Shown one piece after another: positions 24,965 to 36,342 of a stretch of DNA of 64,000 nucleotides. This DNA is from Manihot esculenta (taxonomy: Eukaryota > Streptophyta > Magnoliopsida > Malpighiales > Euphorbiaceae). The translations under genes were made by a program, and so were the position numbers. The stretch is taken from NCBI RefSeq assembly GCF_001659605.2, contig NC_035168.2, positions 9,294,058 to 9,358,057 on the forward strand. The letters are read 5' to 3'. The notes under the pieces are model-generated. The model did not search any database. It worked only from the letters and a program-made list of their open reading frames with translations, and was not told the DNA's origin. The stretch's first letter is position 1, and each line of letters opens with the position of its first letter.

Positions 24965-27295
24965 TGTAACGACCCGAAAATCGGACCGCTACCGGCGCTA
25001 GGATCCAGATCGTCTTAAGGCCGCTGGGACCCGTAGCAAGCCTGACATGTAACCTGTAAACCTGTTTCATCCCATACATGATCAACAACATACGCAAAAA
25101 TTAAAACTTTTCTTTCATACATTCTATCATACACCAAACTCAACCTGTGCATGCACTGAACATATACATAATCATAAACTTGACCCCTCAATGGGATCTC
25201 ATCAATGCCCCTAATGGGTGGCATAACATGTGTTGAGTTGGCTAAACATAGTCATCAATAAACATTAAGGTCATGTATCAAAAAGGGATTTCAATATACT
25301 ATGGTCAAGCACACTTCTAACCTCAATATCGTTACATTACATATCCATACATCATTATACAATTTGTCATGTCCACATTCTAACTATTACATACATAAGA
25401 CTTCATTACTCTTCTTGACTTCTCTGTCTAGCCCGTACCTGCAATCCTGGGGGATTAGGGAAAAGGGGTGAGCTACTAGAGCCCAGTGAGTAGAATAATA
25501 GAAAACAACATTTAAATCTCATGCCATCATGTAATGCAACACATCACAACAAATCACATCTCGGATGGTATTGTCACCAATAGTCCTCTACATTCCAAAG
25601 TGCCGGGACGTAGAATGGGTACAACTGGTCTTTCTCTTAACATAACATATCATACATACCAATGTGCCAGGGACGTAGAATGGGTACAACCTGGACTTTC
25701 TCTTACATAGTGCCAGGGACGTAGAATGGGTACAACCTGGACTTCCATACCATATCATGCCGTAGCATCATCATACCATATGAGGACTAAAGGATCATTC
25801 AATAACCAATCCACATCAACATCATAAATGCAATGCAACATATTCGTGAATTCTAATGCAAACAACCTAATTCATCACATGGCATTCATGATGCATGAAC
25901 ATGCTCAACTGTATAATTCATTTACTTTAAAAACATAAAGGTTTATTCTACTCACCTCTGGCTGAAGCTCTACTGACTCAGAAGCAGCTGAAATCACTGC
26001 TGGGGTCCTCGGTTCCTCGGGTCCGAACCTACACAGGTGGACTCAAATGAGGGACCAAACAACTAGAACATAACTCTAAAAACATCCCCCAAAAGCCCCC
26101 TAAAACACCTTAAAACAATCATGCAAAAACATGCAAAGAAAGGCTGGACAGGGCACTTTCGGCGGCAGGTTCGGCGGCCGAAAGTCCCTCCAGAGCCGAA
26201 AGTCAGGCAGGTTCGGCGGCACCTTCGGCGGCCGAAACTCCCAGACAGAGACGAAACTCATGCATGTTTGGCGGCACTTTCGGCGGCCGAAACTCCCAGA
26301 CAGAGACGAAAGTCTCCTTTAGGGGGCAAGCTTCGGCAGCCGAAGGCTGCTTCCACAAGAGGTTCGGCGGCCGAAAGTCCTTTCGGCTGCCGAACCTGGT
26401 TTCTCCCAAAGGGCAGAAACTTGGTTCAAACATGCACAAATGCCTCCAACTCATACCATCATGCATTTAGCTCAACCAAAACATGCATACAAGCTCCTAG
26501 GGGTCTCAAACTACCTTAAACCCCAACTACAACACATCAAACAACACAAATCCAACATACATTGTCCATAAACCAACATAAATCCAAAAACTCATAAAAC
26601 CTTACACATGCATTTCTACTTCAAGAATCAACTTAAAACTTGTTAAAAACATGTAGTGAGCTAAAGATCGGCCCTTACCTCTTGTAGATCGAGAGGAAGA
26701 CGACCCTAGCTCGGAGATGGGAGAGATTTGAGTTCTTGAACCTCAAAACTCCAAAACTTGCTTTAAACTCGAAAATCTTCAAAATAAAGTGAAAACTAGT
26801 GAAAATGGTGAAAGATTTGAAGGAAAGAACTCAAAGTTGGTGAGGAACGGCGGGAGGGCTCACCTTGGCCAAAAATGGGGAGAAAGCTCGCCCATTTCGG
26901 CTAAGGGGCTCTTTTATAGTGGCTGGCCAGGCCACATTCGGGAGCCGAACGTGCCTCCGCATGCATGCCATGTTCGGCGGCCGAACTTGAGGTTCGGCGG
27001 CCGAACCTAGGCTTCCCTCACTTATGCCTTCGGGGGCCTAAGGCTCACCCGAAATGCATGCATGTTCGGCGGCCGAACTTTGAGTTTCGGCGGCCGAACC
27101 TGAGTTTCCTCCAAGGGTGTTTTTATTCAAAAAATCATCTCCTCTTTACTTAATATCATCAAAACATTAAAACATTTCATGAAAACATGGTTTTACCCTT
27201 CTAGAGGTCTCCGACATCCGAGATTCCACCAGACGGTAGGAATTCCGATACCGGAGTCTAGGAATTCGGATACCGGAGTCTAGCCGGGTATTACA
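24965..27295 (-). repeat. 5' LTR of T2
   Basis: It pairs with 15103-17332. The minus-strand TATA box lies near 26918-26911. Tandem dyads upstream of it are at about 26972-27006 and 27066-27099, and the second cluster is at about 26156-26393. The outer end has a 22-bp direct duplication (GGAATTCSGATACCGGAGTC, twice) that the partner LTR lacks. Confidence 0.93.
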
Positions 27296-27300
27296 CCTTG

Positions 27301-27549
27301 CCTAGGGGGACCTCTCGTATTGCGGCTAGGTCTTCTGGGGAAGAGTCCGAGCAACAGGGGGACAATATGGAGGACTTCGGGACTGAAAGCGAAGACCCCG
27401 AGCCTGAGGAGGGAGACCCTGGCCCAGGGTTGGAGGGTGCCAGATCCCCTCCGGATGTAAATGTAAATAAAGATACTATAGGTGATGACATTCCGAGAGA
27501 TGTAAGTCCCTTGAGGACTGTTTTTCCTTCAAACCCATCAGATAAATAA
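27301..27549 (+). pseudogene. Antisense Tat gene, part 3: acidic C-terminus
   Basis: After the right T2 TSD the frame resumes in the phase left at 15102 and ends at the TAA 27547-27549, giving 82 codons. The segment is very acidic (ESEDPEPEEGDPGP). Parts 1 to 3 together make a protein of roughly 960 codons with two stops. No motif in this part suggests a function. Confidence 0.72.
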
Positions 27550-28480
27550 GTTGTACTATCTTCTTCTTCTAATGAAAGTTTAATTTCTTTTACTTGAACT
27601 ATTGTTGCTTTTGTTTTATTCTTGAACTTATCTTTTCTTATCGTAACTGGAGCACTTAATCTTCATATCTCGTGATTTATATTTTACTAAGATATTTCAC
27701 TAAGAAATTTTGTTCATGAGCCTTTTCCTATCTGAACTAGTCGAGCTGGATTATTTTTAGCCATGAGCTCGGTTTTCAGATCACGTACCTTTTGATGGTG
27801 AATAACAGGGCTGATTTTTTGCCTTTAATTCTGTCTCGACGGGGATTGGAGCTGAGGTATTCTCTGTTTCATGCCATTGGATTTCCCTCGGAGTGCCCCT
27901 TTACTTCCTCAATATTTATTACATGAGTAGTGAGGGAGTGAATCTCTGTATTTTATTTGTGCTCGCATGGCCTCCCCTTAGGCGATTTTACTTTGCCTTT
28001 TTTAGTTGTAAGGTCGGCTGTCTGGTCCTTGCCTTTCTGCGTGCTCCACTGGGACGGGGAGGTCGGCTTTTGTCGTTTTTTCTTTTTGTTTGGGTTGTTA
28101 TTGTTAAATGTTTGCTTATGACCGATTGGCTCGAGCTAGGAACGAGATCTTTTGCCTGTGTCTATCCTTCTGAATGTCACATATTGCGAGTCTATCCGAG
28201 CTGGGAGATCGGTTCTTTGCTTTTTGCTTAGACTTTTATACCTGCAATCTGCAGCTCGTCCTATACTTCTGAGTATTGTCCGGACGCTTTGCAGTTCGGA
28301 CCTCTTTCTAGGCTAGCTAATTCAGCACTAGAAGTTGATTTGTGAGGTTAATGTTGTACCGAGCTCGCTTTTGGTGATTGGCCTGGGGCTGTGACGCTCT
28401 TGGCTATTGTGCCCCGAGCTCCTTCGGGAGGTCGGAATTTGATTTTTCATCAGTAACTTAGGATTTGTCTTTTTTGTTTT
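27550..28480 (-). other. Tat spacer between antisense gene and minisatellite
   Basis: No gene is recognised. It holds a diverged 138-bp-type repeat (about 27720-27830) and a diverged LTR-edge copy (about 27890-27950), so the antisense gene has related repeats on both sides. The plus-strand open frame at 27893-28231 is Phe/Leu-rich and looks fortuitous. Confidence 0.55.
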
Positions 28481-29172
28481 TCCGGGAGTTCTAGGGGATC
28501 CCGGTCTTCTTTGTTTTTCCGGGAGTTCTAGGGGATCCCGGTCTTCATGCTCCGGGAGGTCTTTTAAGATCCTCACCGGCCGTTTTTGTTTTGTTTTTCC
28601 AGGAGTTCTTGGGGATCCCGGTCTTCTTTGTTTTCCCGGGAGTTCTTGGGGATCCTGGTCTTCTTTGTTTTCCCGGGAGTTCTAGGGGATCCCGGTCTTC
28701 ATGCTCCGGGAGGTCTTTTAAGATCCTCACCGGCCGTTTTTGTTTTGTTTTCCCGGGAGTTCTTAGGGATTCCGGTCTTCTTTGTTTTCCCGGGAGTTCT
28801 AGGGGATCCCGGTCTTCATGCTCCGGGAGGTCTTTTAAGATCCTCACCGGCCGTTTTTGTTTTGTTTTCCCGGGAGTTCTTAGGGATCCCGGTCTTCTTT
28901 GTTTTCCCGGGAGTTCTAGGGGATCCCGGTCTTCATGCTCCGGGAGGTCTTTTAAGATCCTCACCGGCCGTTTTTGTTTTGTTTTCTCGGGAGTTCTTAG
29001 GGATCCCGGTCTTCTTTGTTTCCCCGGGAGTTCTAGGGGATCCCGGTCTTCATGCTCCGGGAGGTCTTTTAAGATCCTCACCAGCCGTTTTTGTTTTGTT
29101 TTCCCGGGAGTTCTTAGGGATCCCGGTCTTCTTTATTTTTCCGAGAGTTCTTAGGGATCCCGGTCTTCTACC
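28480..29172. repeat. Two-level minisatellite of the Tat element (37 bp within 117 bp)
   Basis: The phrase CATGCTCCGGGAGGTC starts at 28546, 28700, 28817, 28934 and 29051. The last four are exactly 117 bp apart and the first gap is 117 plus 37. Within each unit a 37-bp sub-repeat with CCCGGGAGTTCTWGGGGATC is present two or more times. Copies are nearly identical. 117 is divisible by three, so long open frames appear on both strands; I do not count them as genes. Tandem arrays downstream of pol are known in Tat elements. Confidence 0.92.
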
Positions 29173-29378
29173 CCTGAGGTTTCTCTGCCACAGGGTCTTC
29201 GTATTCTGTTTTTCCTTTTGAAAAGTGACATTCATAATAGAAATAACATTATCGTATAAAGAATGGCGTCATTTTATTCAGTTGTGTTTTTCAGGGTATA
29301 ATATTTTTCTTTACAAATATTTCAAGGGAAATACCTCTTCAAGTGTTGGATATTCCAGGCATGGGGCTCAGGGTTTCC
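29173..29378 (-). other. Short spacer after Tat pol
   Basis: About 200 bp of AT-rich DNA separates the pol stop codon at 29379-29381 from the minisatellite. No feature is recognised. Confidence 0.5.
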
Positions 29379-32300
29379 CTACATATCTTCAATTCGGTAT
29401 ACTCCCGGCCTGACCACTCTTGTTATTCTGAATGGGCCCTCCCAGGTCGGTGTCAACTTACCCATTGCGACTCTTTTTCCCGTAGCCTCCAGGTTTCTCA
29501 AGGCTATGTCTCCTACTTTCAAACTTCTTTCTCTGACTTTTTGGTTGTAATATCGTGCTGCCCGTTGTTGATAAGCGGCAGTTTGGACTTGAGCTTCTTC
29601 CCTGATTTCTTCGAGAGCATCCAGGTTGCTTCTTAACTTGTCATCATCAGTGTTTTCACTAACGAATTGGACTCGATGAGTGGGGATTTGCAACTCCACT
29701 GGGACTACAGCCTCTGTGCCGTAGGCAAGTGCAAAAGGTGTTTCTTTAGTAGGCGTCCTGGGGGTAGTCCGGAGTGCCCACAGGATACTGTTGAGCTCTT
29801 CTGCCCAGTTCACCTTTGCTCCATCCAGCCGTTTTTTTAGTCCTTGGAGGATAGCTCTGTTAGTAACCTCTGTTTGGCCATTAGTCTGGGGATGGGCCAC
29901 GGAGGAGAATTTGTGCCATATGCCCATGTTTGTTGTAAATGCTTTGAAAGTACTACAGTCGAACTGTCTGCCATTGTCTGAGATAAGCACTCTTGGTATG
30001 CCAAATCTGCAGATGATGTTTCCCCATACAAAGTCTATCATCTTGCGAGCTGTGATCGTGGCTATTGCTTCTGCCTCTGGCCATTTTGAGAAGTATTCTA
30101 CAGCCACTACTATGAACTTCCTCTGCCCCGTGGTTTTGGGGAAGGGTCCCAGGATATCTATTCCCCATTGTGAGAATGGCCATGGGCTGGATATGCTAGC
30201 TTGAGGAGTGGCTGGGACTCTGATGGCATTAGCAAATCTTTGGCATATGTCACACCTTCTGACGAACTCTTCTGCTTCCCTTTTGACAGTGGGCCAGTAG
30301 TATCCTTGCCTGAATATTTTATTGGCTAAGGTCCCTGCCCCTTCGTGAGCTCCACATATTCCCCTGTGTATCTCTTCCATCACCCTTATAGCCTCCTCCG
30401 GGCTCACACATCGGAGCCATGGGCTGGACTTCCCTTTTCTGTACAAGGTCCCCCTTACTGCTTGATAGTTGGCGGCACGAGTTGCTATCTTTCTGGCCTC
30501 GTCGTTATCCTCGGGGAGCTTTCCCTTCTCTAGGTATTCTATGTATGGGGTCATCCAAGTTGGGTTTTGTTCCACCTGTAGTACCGTGCTTGTTTTACTG
30601 AAAGCGGGTGTAAGGACGTGTTGTATGTACACTTCGTCAGGAAGCTGTTCTAGTTCTTCTTTAGACAACCGGCTAAGCAGGTCTGCTTCCTCGTTTTCTT
30701 CTCGTGGTATTCTTTGGAATTTGATGGTAACTCCCTGATCTATGAACTCGGCCTCTATTGCTTTTACTTTTGCCAGATAACTCTGCATGGTTGGATCCCT
30801 GGCCTAATATGCCCCAGTAATCTGATTGACCACCAGTTGTGAGTCGCTATTTACTTCGAGGTCGGTTGCCCCTACCTCCATTGCCACCATCATTCTGTTT
30901 ATTAGGGCTTCATACTCCGCCATATTATTGGAAGCCTGGAATCCTAAGCGCAGGGCGTAGCAAACCTTAAATTCTCCAGGCCCCTTAAGCATTATTCCTG
31001 CACCGCTGCCTCCGGCGCCTGAAGCCCCGTCCACATATAACTTCCAGTTGAACTTTTGGAAGAGTTCTTCCTTCCTCTCCTTCCTCGATGCTTCTGAAGA
31101 TGATTCCCCTTGTTCCTTACTGAACGTGCATTCTGCTATGAAATCGGCAAGGGCTTGAGATTTTATAGCTGTTCGAGGTCGGTACTCTAGGCAGTAAGGG
31201 CTGATCTCGAAGGACCATGCGAGCATCCGACCTGAGGTCTCTGGTCTATGCAGAATCTTCTTCAATGGTTGATCCGTCATCACTACTCCTTGGTGGCTTT
31301 CCAGGTAAACCCTGAACTTCCGGACTACCAGCAATAGAGCATACGCTATTTTCTCAATATTCAAGTATCTGACCTCGGCATCCTTAAGCACCTTGCTGAC
31401 ATAGAAAACAGGCTTCTGCTCCCCTTCTTCCACCCTTACCAATACGGCGCTGACTGCTTGTTCAGAGGCTGCCAGGTATATCAGAAGTTCCTCACCTTCT
31501 ATGGGACTACTAAGCACGTGAGGCGAGCTGAGATAGCTTTTGAGTTCTTTGAAGGCTTCACGACAGTCTTATGTCCATTCGAAGTTTGGCACTTTCCTCA
31601 ACTTTCTGAAGAACGGTAAACACTTTTCTGCCGACCGTGACATGAATCGATTGAGTGCCACTACTCTCCCGGTCAATTTTTGGACGTCCCTTACACAGGT
31701 CGGTTCTGACATATTTAGTATGGCTTCTACCTTCTCCGGATTGGGCTCGATGCCTTTCCCACTCACCATGTATCCCAGAAATTTTCCTCCTCTGATGAAG
31801 AAAGCGCACTTTGCTGGATTCAGCTTCATTCTGTACTGATCTAATACTCCAAACACCTCCTTCAAATCTGCCACGTGCTGTTGGAAAGTTAGGCTCTTGA
31901 CCACCATATCGTCTACATAAACTTCTACATTTCTGCCGATCTGTTCTTTGAAGATTTTGTTCATCAGTCTTTGGTAAGTTGCCCCGGCATTTTTCAATCC
32001 GAAAGGCATGGCTCTATAGCAATAAGTCCCATCTTCTGTAATGAACGAGGTTTTTTCTTCATCCGCCTTATCCATTGGGATTTGATGATAACCAGACATT
32101 GCGTCCAAAGACGACATATAATCAAAACCGGCCGTAGAATCGATCATTTTATTAATATCAGGGAGGGAGTAACAATCTTTAGGGCAAGCTTGATTCAAGT
32201 CAGTGAAATCTATGCACATCCTATATTTGCCATTGGCTTTTTTGACTAATACAGGATTAGCTAACCACTGTGGATACATGACTTCCCTAATGAAGCCTGC

Positions 32301-34919
32301 CTCTTCTAACTTCTGTACTTCCTCCCTGGTAGCCCGTTGCTTTTCCCTTCCTACCACCCTCTTCTTCTGCTTTACTGGTTTGGATTCAGGGAGGACATTC
32401 AGCTTATGTGTCATCACTTCGGGATCAATTCCGGGCATGTCAGAAGGCTTCTAGGCGAAGCTCGGTGCGTGACTTCGGACCAGAGTCATGACCTCGGTTT
32501 TCTGCTCTTTTGTCAGGCCGGCGTTGAGACTAAAGACCTTATCTGTTTCCACTTCTGATAATGGAAAAGTCTCCAGTTCCCCTACTGGCTCTGTCCTGGC
32601 CTCCGTTTTTTCATCCCTGACCTCTAAGACTTCCGAATCCAGCCCTTCCTCTGTTATGCTCGGCTCTGCCACCGTAGCCAGGTATACTACCCTTGCTTCT
32701 TCTTGGCTTCCCCGAACTATCCCTACCCCTGCTTCTGTTGGGAACTTCATCGCCAGATATCTGATACTGGTGACAGCCTCAAAGTCGAACAGCACAGGTT
32801 GTCCCAGAATCGCGTTGTAACTCAGAGGGAGTTTAGCCACCAAGAACACCGCATAATGGGTGCGAGCCCTCGGAGCCTCTCCCAAAGTAAGGGCTAGTTT
32901 TACTTTCCCTTCCACTGTCACCGGTGCTCCTCCAATCCCTTTAATCGGGGCTTGATCCCGAACCAGTTGCTCTTCAGGAATTCCCATTTGCTGGAAGACT
33001 CGATAAGGCAACAGGTTTACCTTGCTTCCGTCATCCACCAAGATTTTCTTTACCCGGTAGTTGTGAATAACAGCTTCAATGACAAGGGCGTCATCGTGAG
33101 GCATCTGAACACCCTGAGCATCCTCCGAGGAGAAAGTGATGGTTGTTGAAGAGTGTTCAACGATTTGCATGACCTCAGCACTGCTAGTTTCTCCTTCTCT
33201 GCTTCTCTTTTTCCCTCTTCGGCTCATCCGACCTCCCGTGCCTCCTACGATCATGTTGATAGTTCCACTGGACCCGTCATTCACAGTGTTAGCCCCTGTT
33301 CTTCTCGGCGTTTGGGCTGCCGAATTGGGTTGAGGTCTCTGTCCTTCCAGTTTCTTTACAAAGTTCTTTAGGTGCCCTCTCTTTATCAACCTCTCAATCT
33401 CTGCAATCAACTGGAAACAGTTGTTGGTGTCATGACCATGAGTTCGGTGGAATTGACAATATTTGTCAGGATTTCGCTGGTCGGCTTCCGCTTTCAGGGG
33501 CTTGGGCCATTGCAAGAATTCTTTGTCCTGGACAGCTACGAGCACTTCGGCTCTAGAGGCATTAAGTGGGGTCGGTTTCTCCGGAACCCATGAAGGGAGT
33601 GGCCTTTGTTCTGAGGACCGAGGGGGAAAAGGTCTTTGGTCCCTTCGCTCCCAAGGCTGTCTGTAAGGCTCAGACCTTTTGCCATGTTTCTTTTCATGCT
33701 TCTCCGGCCTTCTTTCCTCCGGGGCTTTCTCCTTGCCTGCCGCTTCCTTGGCGAATCGGCTTGTCACCAGAGCATCATCCTGTCTTATATACTTCTCAGC
33801 CCTCTTCATTAGCTCGGCCAGTGAAGTCGGAGGCTTCCTGTTTAATGAACCGAAAAACTCGGCGGAGGTCGTCCCCTTCTGCATGGCCTCCACCGCCCTT
33901 CCTTCATCGAGCTCGGGAATCTACAGGGCTTCTGTATTGAAACGAGCTACGTACTCTCTAAGCGATTCCTCCCGTCTTTGCCTTACTGTTTCCAGATAAC
34001 TCGTCTTCCTATCCGTTGGCACCCCGGCGATGAACCGGCTAATGAAACGAGTGGCCAGGTCTCCAAAACTCCCAATGCTTCCAGTCTCCAGGCTGTTGAA
34101 CCACGCTCGTGCTGGCCCTGAAAGTGTCGTTGGGAATACCTTGCACATCAAGGCATCCGATAAAGTTTGCAATTCCATGAAGGTCTTATAATTCATGACG
34201 TGCTCCCTTAGGTTACCAGCTCCATCGTAGGCTGCCATTGATGGCATCATAAACTTCTTAGGGACAGTTTCCTGCTGCACCCACTTTGAGAAAGGCGAAG
34301 AAGTGGGCAGGAAGGTTTGGCTTTGATCTTTCTTTCCCAGCTCGACCAAAAGCTGCTCTCTCAACTTCTGCAGTTTTTGGTCCACATCTCCATCTTCCGG
34401 CCTGGGCTTTTTCTCCAAGCGATATTCCTCTTCCTCTGCTTCACTCCTGGTCCACCTGGTTGTCCCGGCGGAATAGTTGTCAGCCTCCTCATTTTCTATC
34501 ATCTCCCTCGCCCTTCTTCCATAGGCTCGGGCCTCCGGCTCTTCCTCTTCGCCTGCTCTTCTCTCCTTTTCCCCAGTGCCGCGACTGCTGGTTTGAAGGC
34601 GATCAGGGGTAGGTTGGGGATCATTGGTTTGGGGTTCTTCTACCACTGGGAGTGTATTTATAGGGGTGCTGAGGCCCCTTTGTTGCATTATCTGCCCCAA
34701 CCAGTGGGCGGTATTCTGTAGTTGGAGGGCCATGGTTTGAAGGTCCTGGTTGGATAAGGTAGCGGTGGGAGCATTCCCTGCCAAACTTGGCGAAGGATTG
34801 AGAGGAATGGGTGTTTGGTTGTTTAATGTTGTAGGGCTAGAAAAGGAGAACTGCTGCCCTTCTTGGGCAGAGCTTAGGTCATTTGGGATGTTAAGGTTGT
34901 TTTCGTTGTGATTAGCCAT
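29379..34919 (-). pseudogene. Tat gag-pol polyprotein, one frame with four premature stops
   Basis: The ATG at 34919-34917 follows the 5' LTR by about 80 bp. All parts share one frame (1847 codons); stops at 33921, 32451, 31569 and 30804 (lowest base of each) break it. Order: gag; a zinc-finger-like CQFHRTHGHDTNNC; protease (VDDGS); RT with YVDD at 31919-31908; Ty3-type RNase H (about 31560-31120); a second, archaeal-like RNase H (Asp of LYVDGAS near 31031, then AEYEAL and SDSQLVV); integrase with HHCC and D,D35E (Asp at about 30158 and 29978, Glu at about 29870). There is no chromodomain; it ends YRIEDM. Two RNase H domains are a hallmark of the Tat lineage. As it stands it could not make a full polyprotein. 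Confidence 0.92.
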
Positions 34920-34980
34920 CGTGGATCTCAGTGGGTTTTGTTAAGAGTGGAACTCCGGTGATGAAAAGATCTCCTTCGTT

Positions 34981-34997
34981 CCCACAGACGGCGCCAA
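34981..34997 (-). promoter_or_regulatory. Primer-binding site of the Tat element
   Basis: The minus strand reads TTGGCGCCGTCTGTGGG directly inside the 5' LTR, a sequence common at this place in Tat/Athila-type elements. I have not determined which tRNA would pair with it. Confidence 0.8.
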
Positions 34998-34998
34998 T

Positions 34999-35498
34999 TG
35001 ATGATCTGAGATCCAGAGAAACAGGGTTTTTACAATGGGCTCTGTAAAACTTAGAAAAAGCTTAAACCTAGAAGAGAGTATTTCTTCTTTTATAGGTTTC
35101 CTTTTGTCTGCTAGTGACGTGCCAATAGAACGAGTATCAATAGACCACCTGTCCCTGCCACGCTGATGCAGACGTACGAGGGAATCAAATCTCTGCCCCA
35201 TGCGTAACGGCTTCTGATTCTCTCAGGGCTCGGGTAGGCGGGTCTGCAAGACGGATGGATGGATCCTCTTTCGGGTTCTGGGTTGGACCGGAGAGTGGGG
35301 ACGAAGCAGGGCCTAAATGGGATCGGCCCAAGGTACAAAGAAGACGTGGCCGGCCTGGTGGAGAGAGCCAGATAAACCCTGTCTTGAGGCTTAGTGGACT
35401 GGACCCAGCTGGCGTGAGTGGTTTGAGGATCTCTAAGCAATGGGCTATTTTCATGGGTCTGGCCCTAGACGGGGATGAGGTGAACTCAGAGATCATCA
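34999..35498 (-). repeat. 5' LTR of the Tat element
   Basis: It matches 518-1017 over all 500 bp with about ten substitutions. It begins TGATGATC and ends GATCATCA, a perfect 8-bp terminal inverted repeat. The right TSD copy CTTAC follows at 35499-35503. Confidence 0.95.
35087..35094 (-). promoter_or_regulatory. TATA box of the Tat 5' LTR
   Basis: The minus strand reads TATAAAAG, also present at 613-606 in the other LTR. Transcription would start about 30 bases lower and leave an R-U5 of roughly 60 bases. Confidence 0.65.
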
Positions 35499-35503
35499 CT
35501 TAC

Positions 35504-36303
35504 AAATGTGTATAAAAAAAGTTTAAAAATTAATTAGGTTCACTCGATAACTTAATAACCTAAGGTCTCGTAATAGTATTATGTAACCATAGAACCTAAG
35601 CCAATTGGAGTTTCAAAACCGCCACCCATAGTGGTCTTTTTGTCCGTAAAAAAAATGCAAATATTCAATCATTAGACTGTCGTTATATTTTGTAAAATAA
35701 ACCCTTTAATTTATTTATCAAAGAAAAAAATTCATAAACTAGTAGTTAGCCTGGAATATTTATATTGTTTTATATTGTAATTTTATGTAACAACTAGAAT
35801 TTTTTTAACAAAAATTAAAAGTATTTTAGTAAAGTGTTATTTTAATATATAATATTATGGTTATTGAAAATTCTAAATTTTGATAAAGTTGAATTAGTTT
35901 GTAGATTTAATATTTTGTTATTTGGTGTTACCTTATCATTCATTTCGTTGTTATTCTATTGTTTTTATTTTTTTATATTTTTTAAATATTAAAGATTTTA
36001 AAGAAAAAATTATATATATTATTATAATTATTTGAGGATTTAAATTTAATGATATTTATTTATTAGTGTGATTTTTATATTTATTTAAGTTATTTTAATT
36101 ATTAATTATATGTTATTTAATTGATAGATTTTAAATTAGTATATTTACTGCTAAGGATTAAATTGAAAGTCCTTTTAGACTTCTTTATTTATGTTTAAAA
36201 GTTCCGGGATCATTTTGTAATTGTGATTTCAAAAGTTAAAAAAGAAGAGTTACAGATCCCCTCTTATCTCTTTCTCGCACTTTCTTTCTTTCTTTCTTTC
36301 GCA

Positions 36304-36342
<39 letters not shown>

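Larger units (their letters stand above)
15103..27295 (-). mobile_element. T2: Tekay-type chromovirus, full structure with stops, nested in the Tat antisense gene
   Basis: The duplication CCTTG at 15098-15102 and 27296-27300 fixes both ends. LTRs are 15103-17332 (2230 bp) and 24965-27295 (2331 bp). The interior holds a full gag-pol on the minus strand with three stop codons, plus a later solo LTR at 21175-23445. Without that insertion gag-pol is 1662 codons, against 1665 in T4. The 101-bp LTR length difference comes mainly from one minisatellite unit, one dyad-motif unit and a 22-bp duplication near 27253-27282. Confidence 0.95.
518..35498 (-). mobile_element. Tat-lineage Ty3/gypsy LTR retrotransposon, split by two nested insertions
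   Basis: Both 500-bp LTRs start TGATGATC on the plus strand; the right one ends GATCATCA and the left GTCATCA. The element is flanked by the duplication CTTAC at 513-517 and 35499-35503, so both ends are fixed. Gag-pol reads on the minus strand from 34919 to 29379, so the right LTR is the 5' LTR. Removing T1 plus one TSD (5000-14289) and T2 plus one TSD (15103-27300) leaves about 13.5 kb. The Tat assignment rests on an archaeal-like second RNase H after the normal one, the TGGCGCCGTCTGTGGG primer site, the length, and the extra antisense gene between pol and 3' LTR. About 10 mismatches separate the LTRs (2%, by eye). Confidence 0.93.

Noticed and set aside
15738..25745. CRISPR-like spaced repeats in the LTR minisatellites
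   Set aside because: The units are head-to-tail with no unique spacers, and the context is a plant LTR.
27893..28231. 112-codon Phe/Leu-rich plus-strand frame that looks like a membrane protein
   Set aside because: It lies in T-rich Tat spacer containing a diverged LTR-edge copy, with no homologous frame at the related copies near 1020 and 2800.
28545..29221. Long overlapping open frames on both strands over the minisatellite
   Set aside because: The 117-bp period is divisible by three, so any stop-free frame stays open through the array. The same reasoning removes the 2167-2580 frame (138-bp period).
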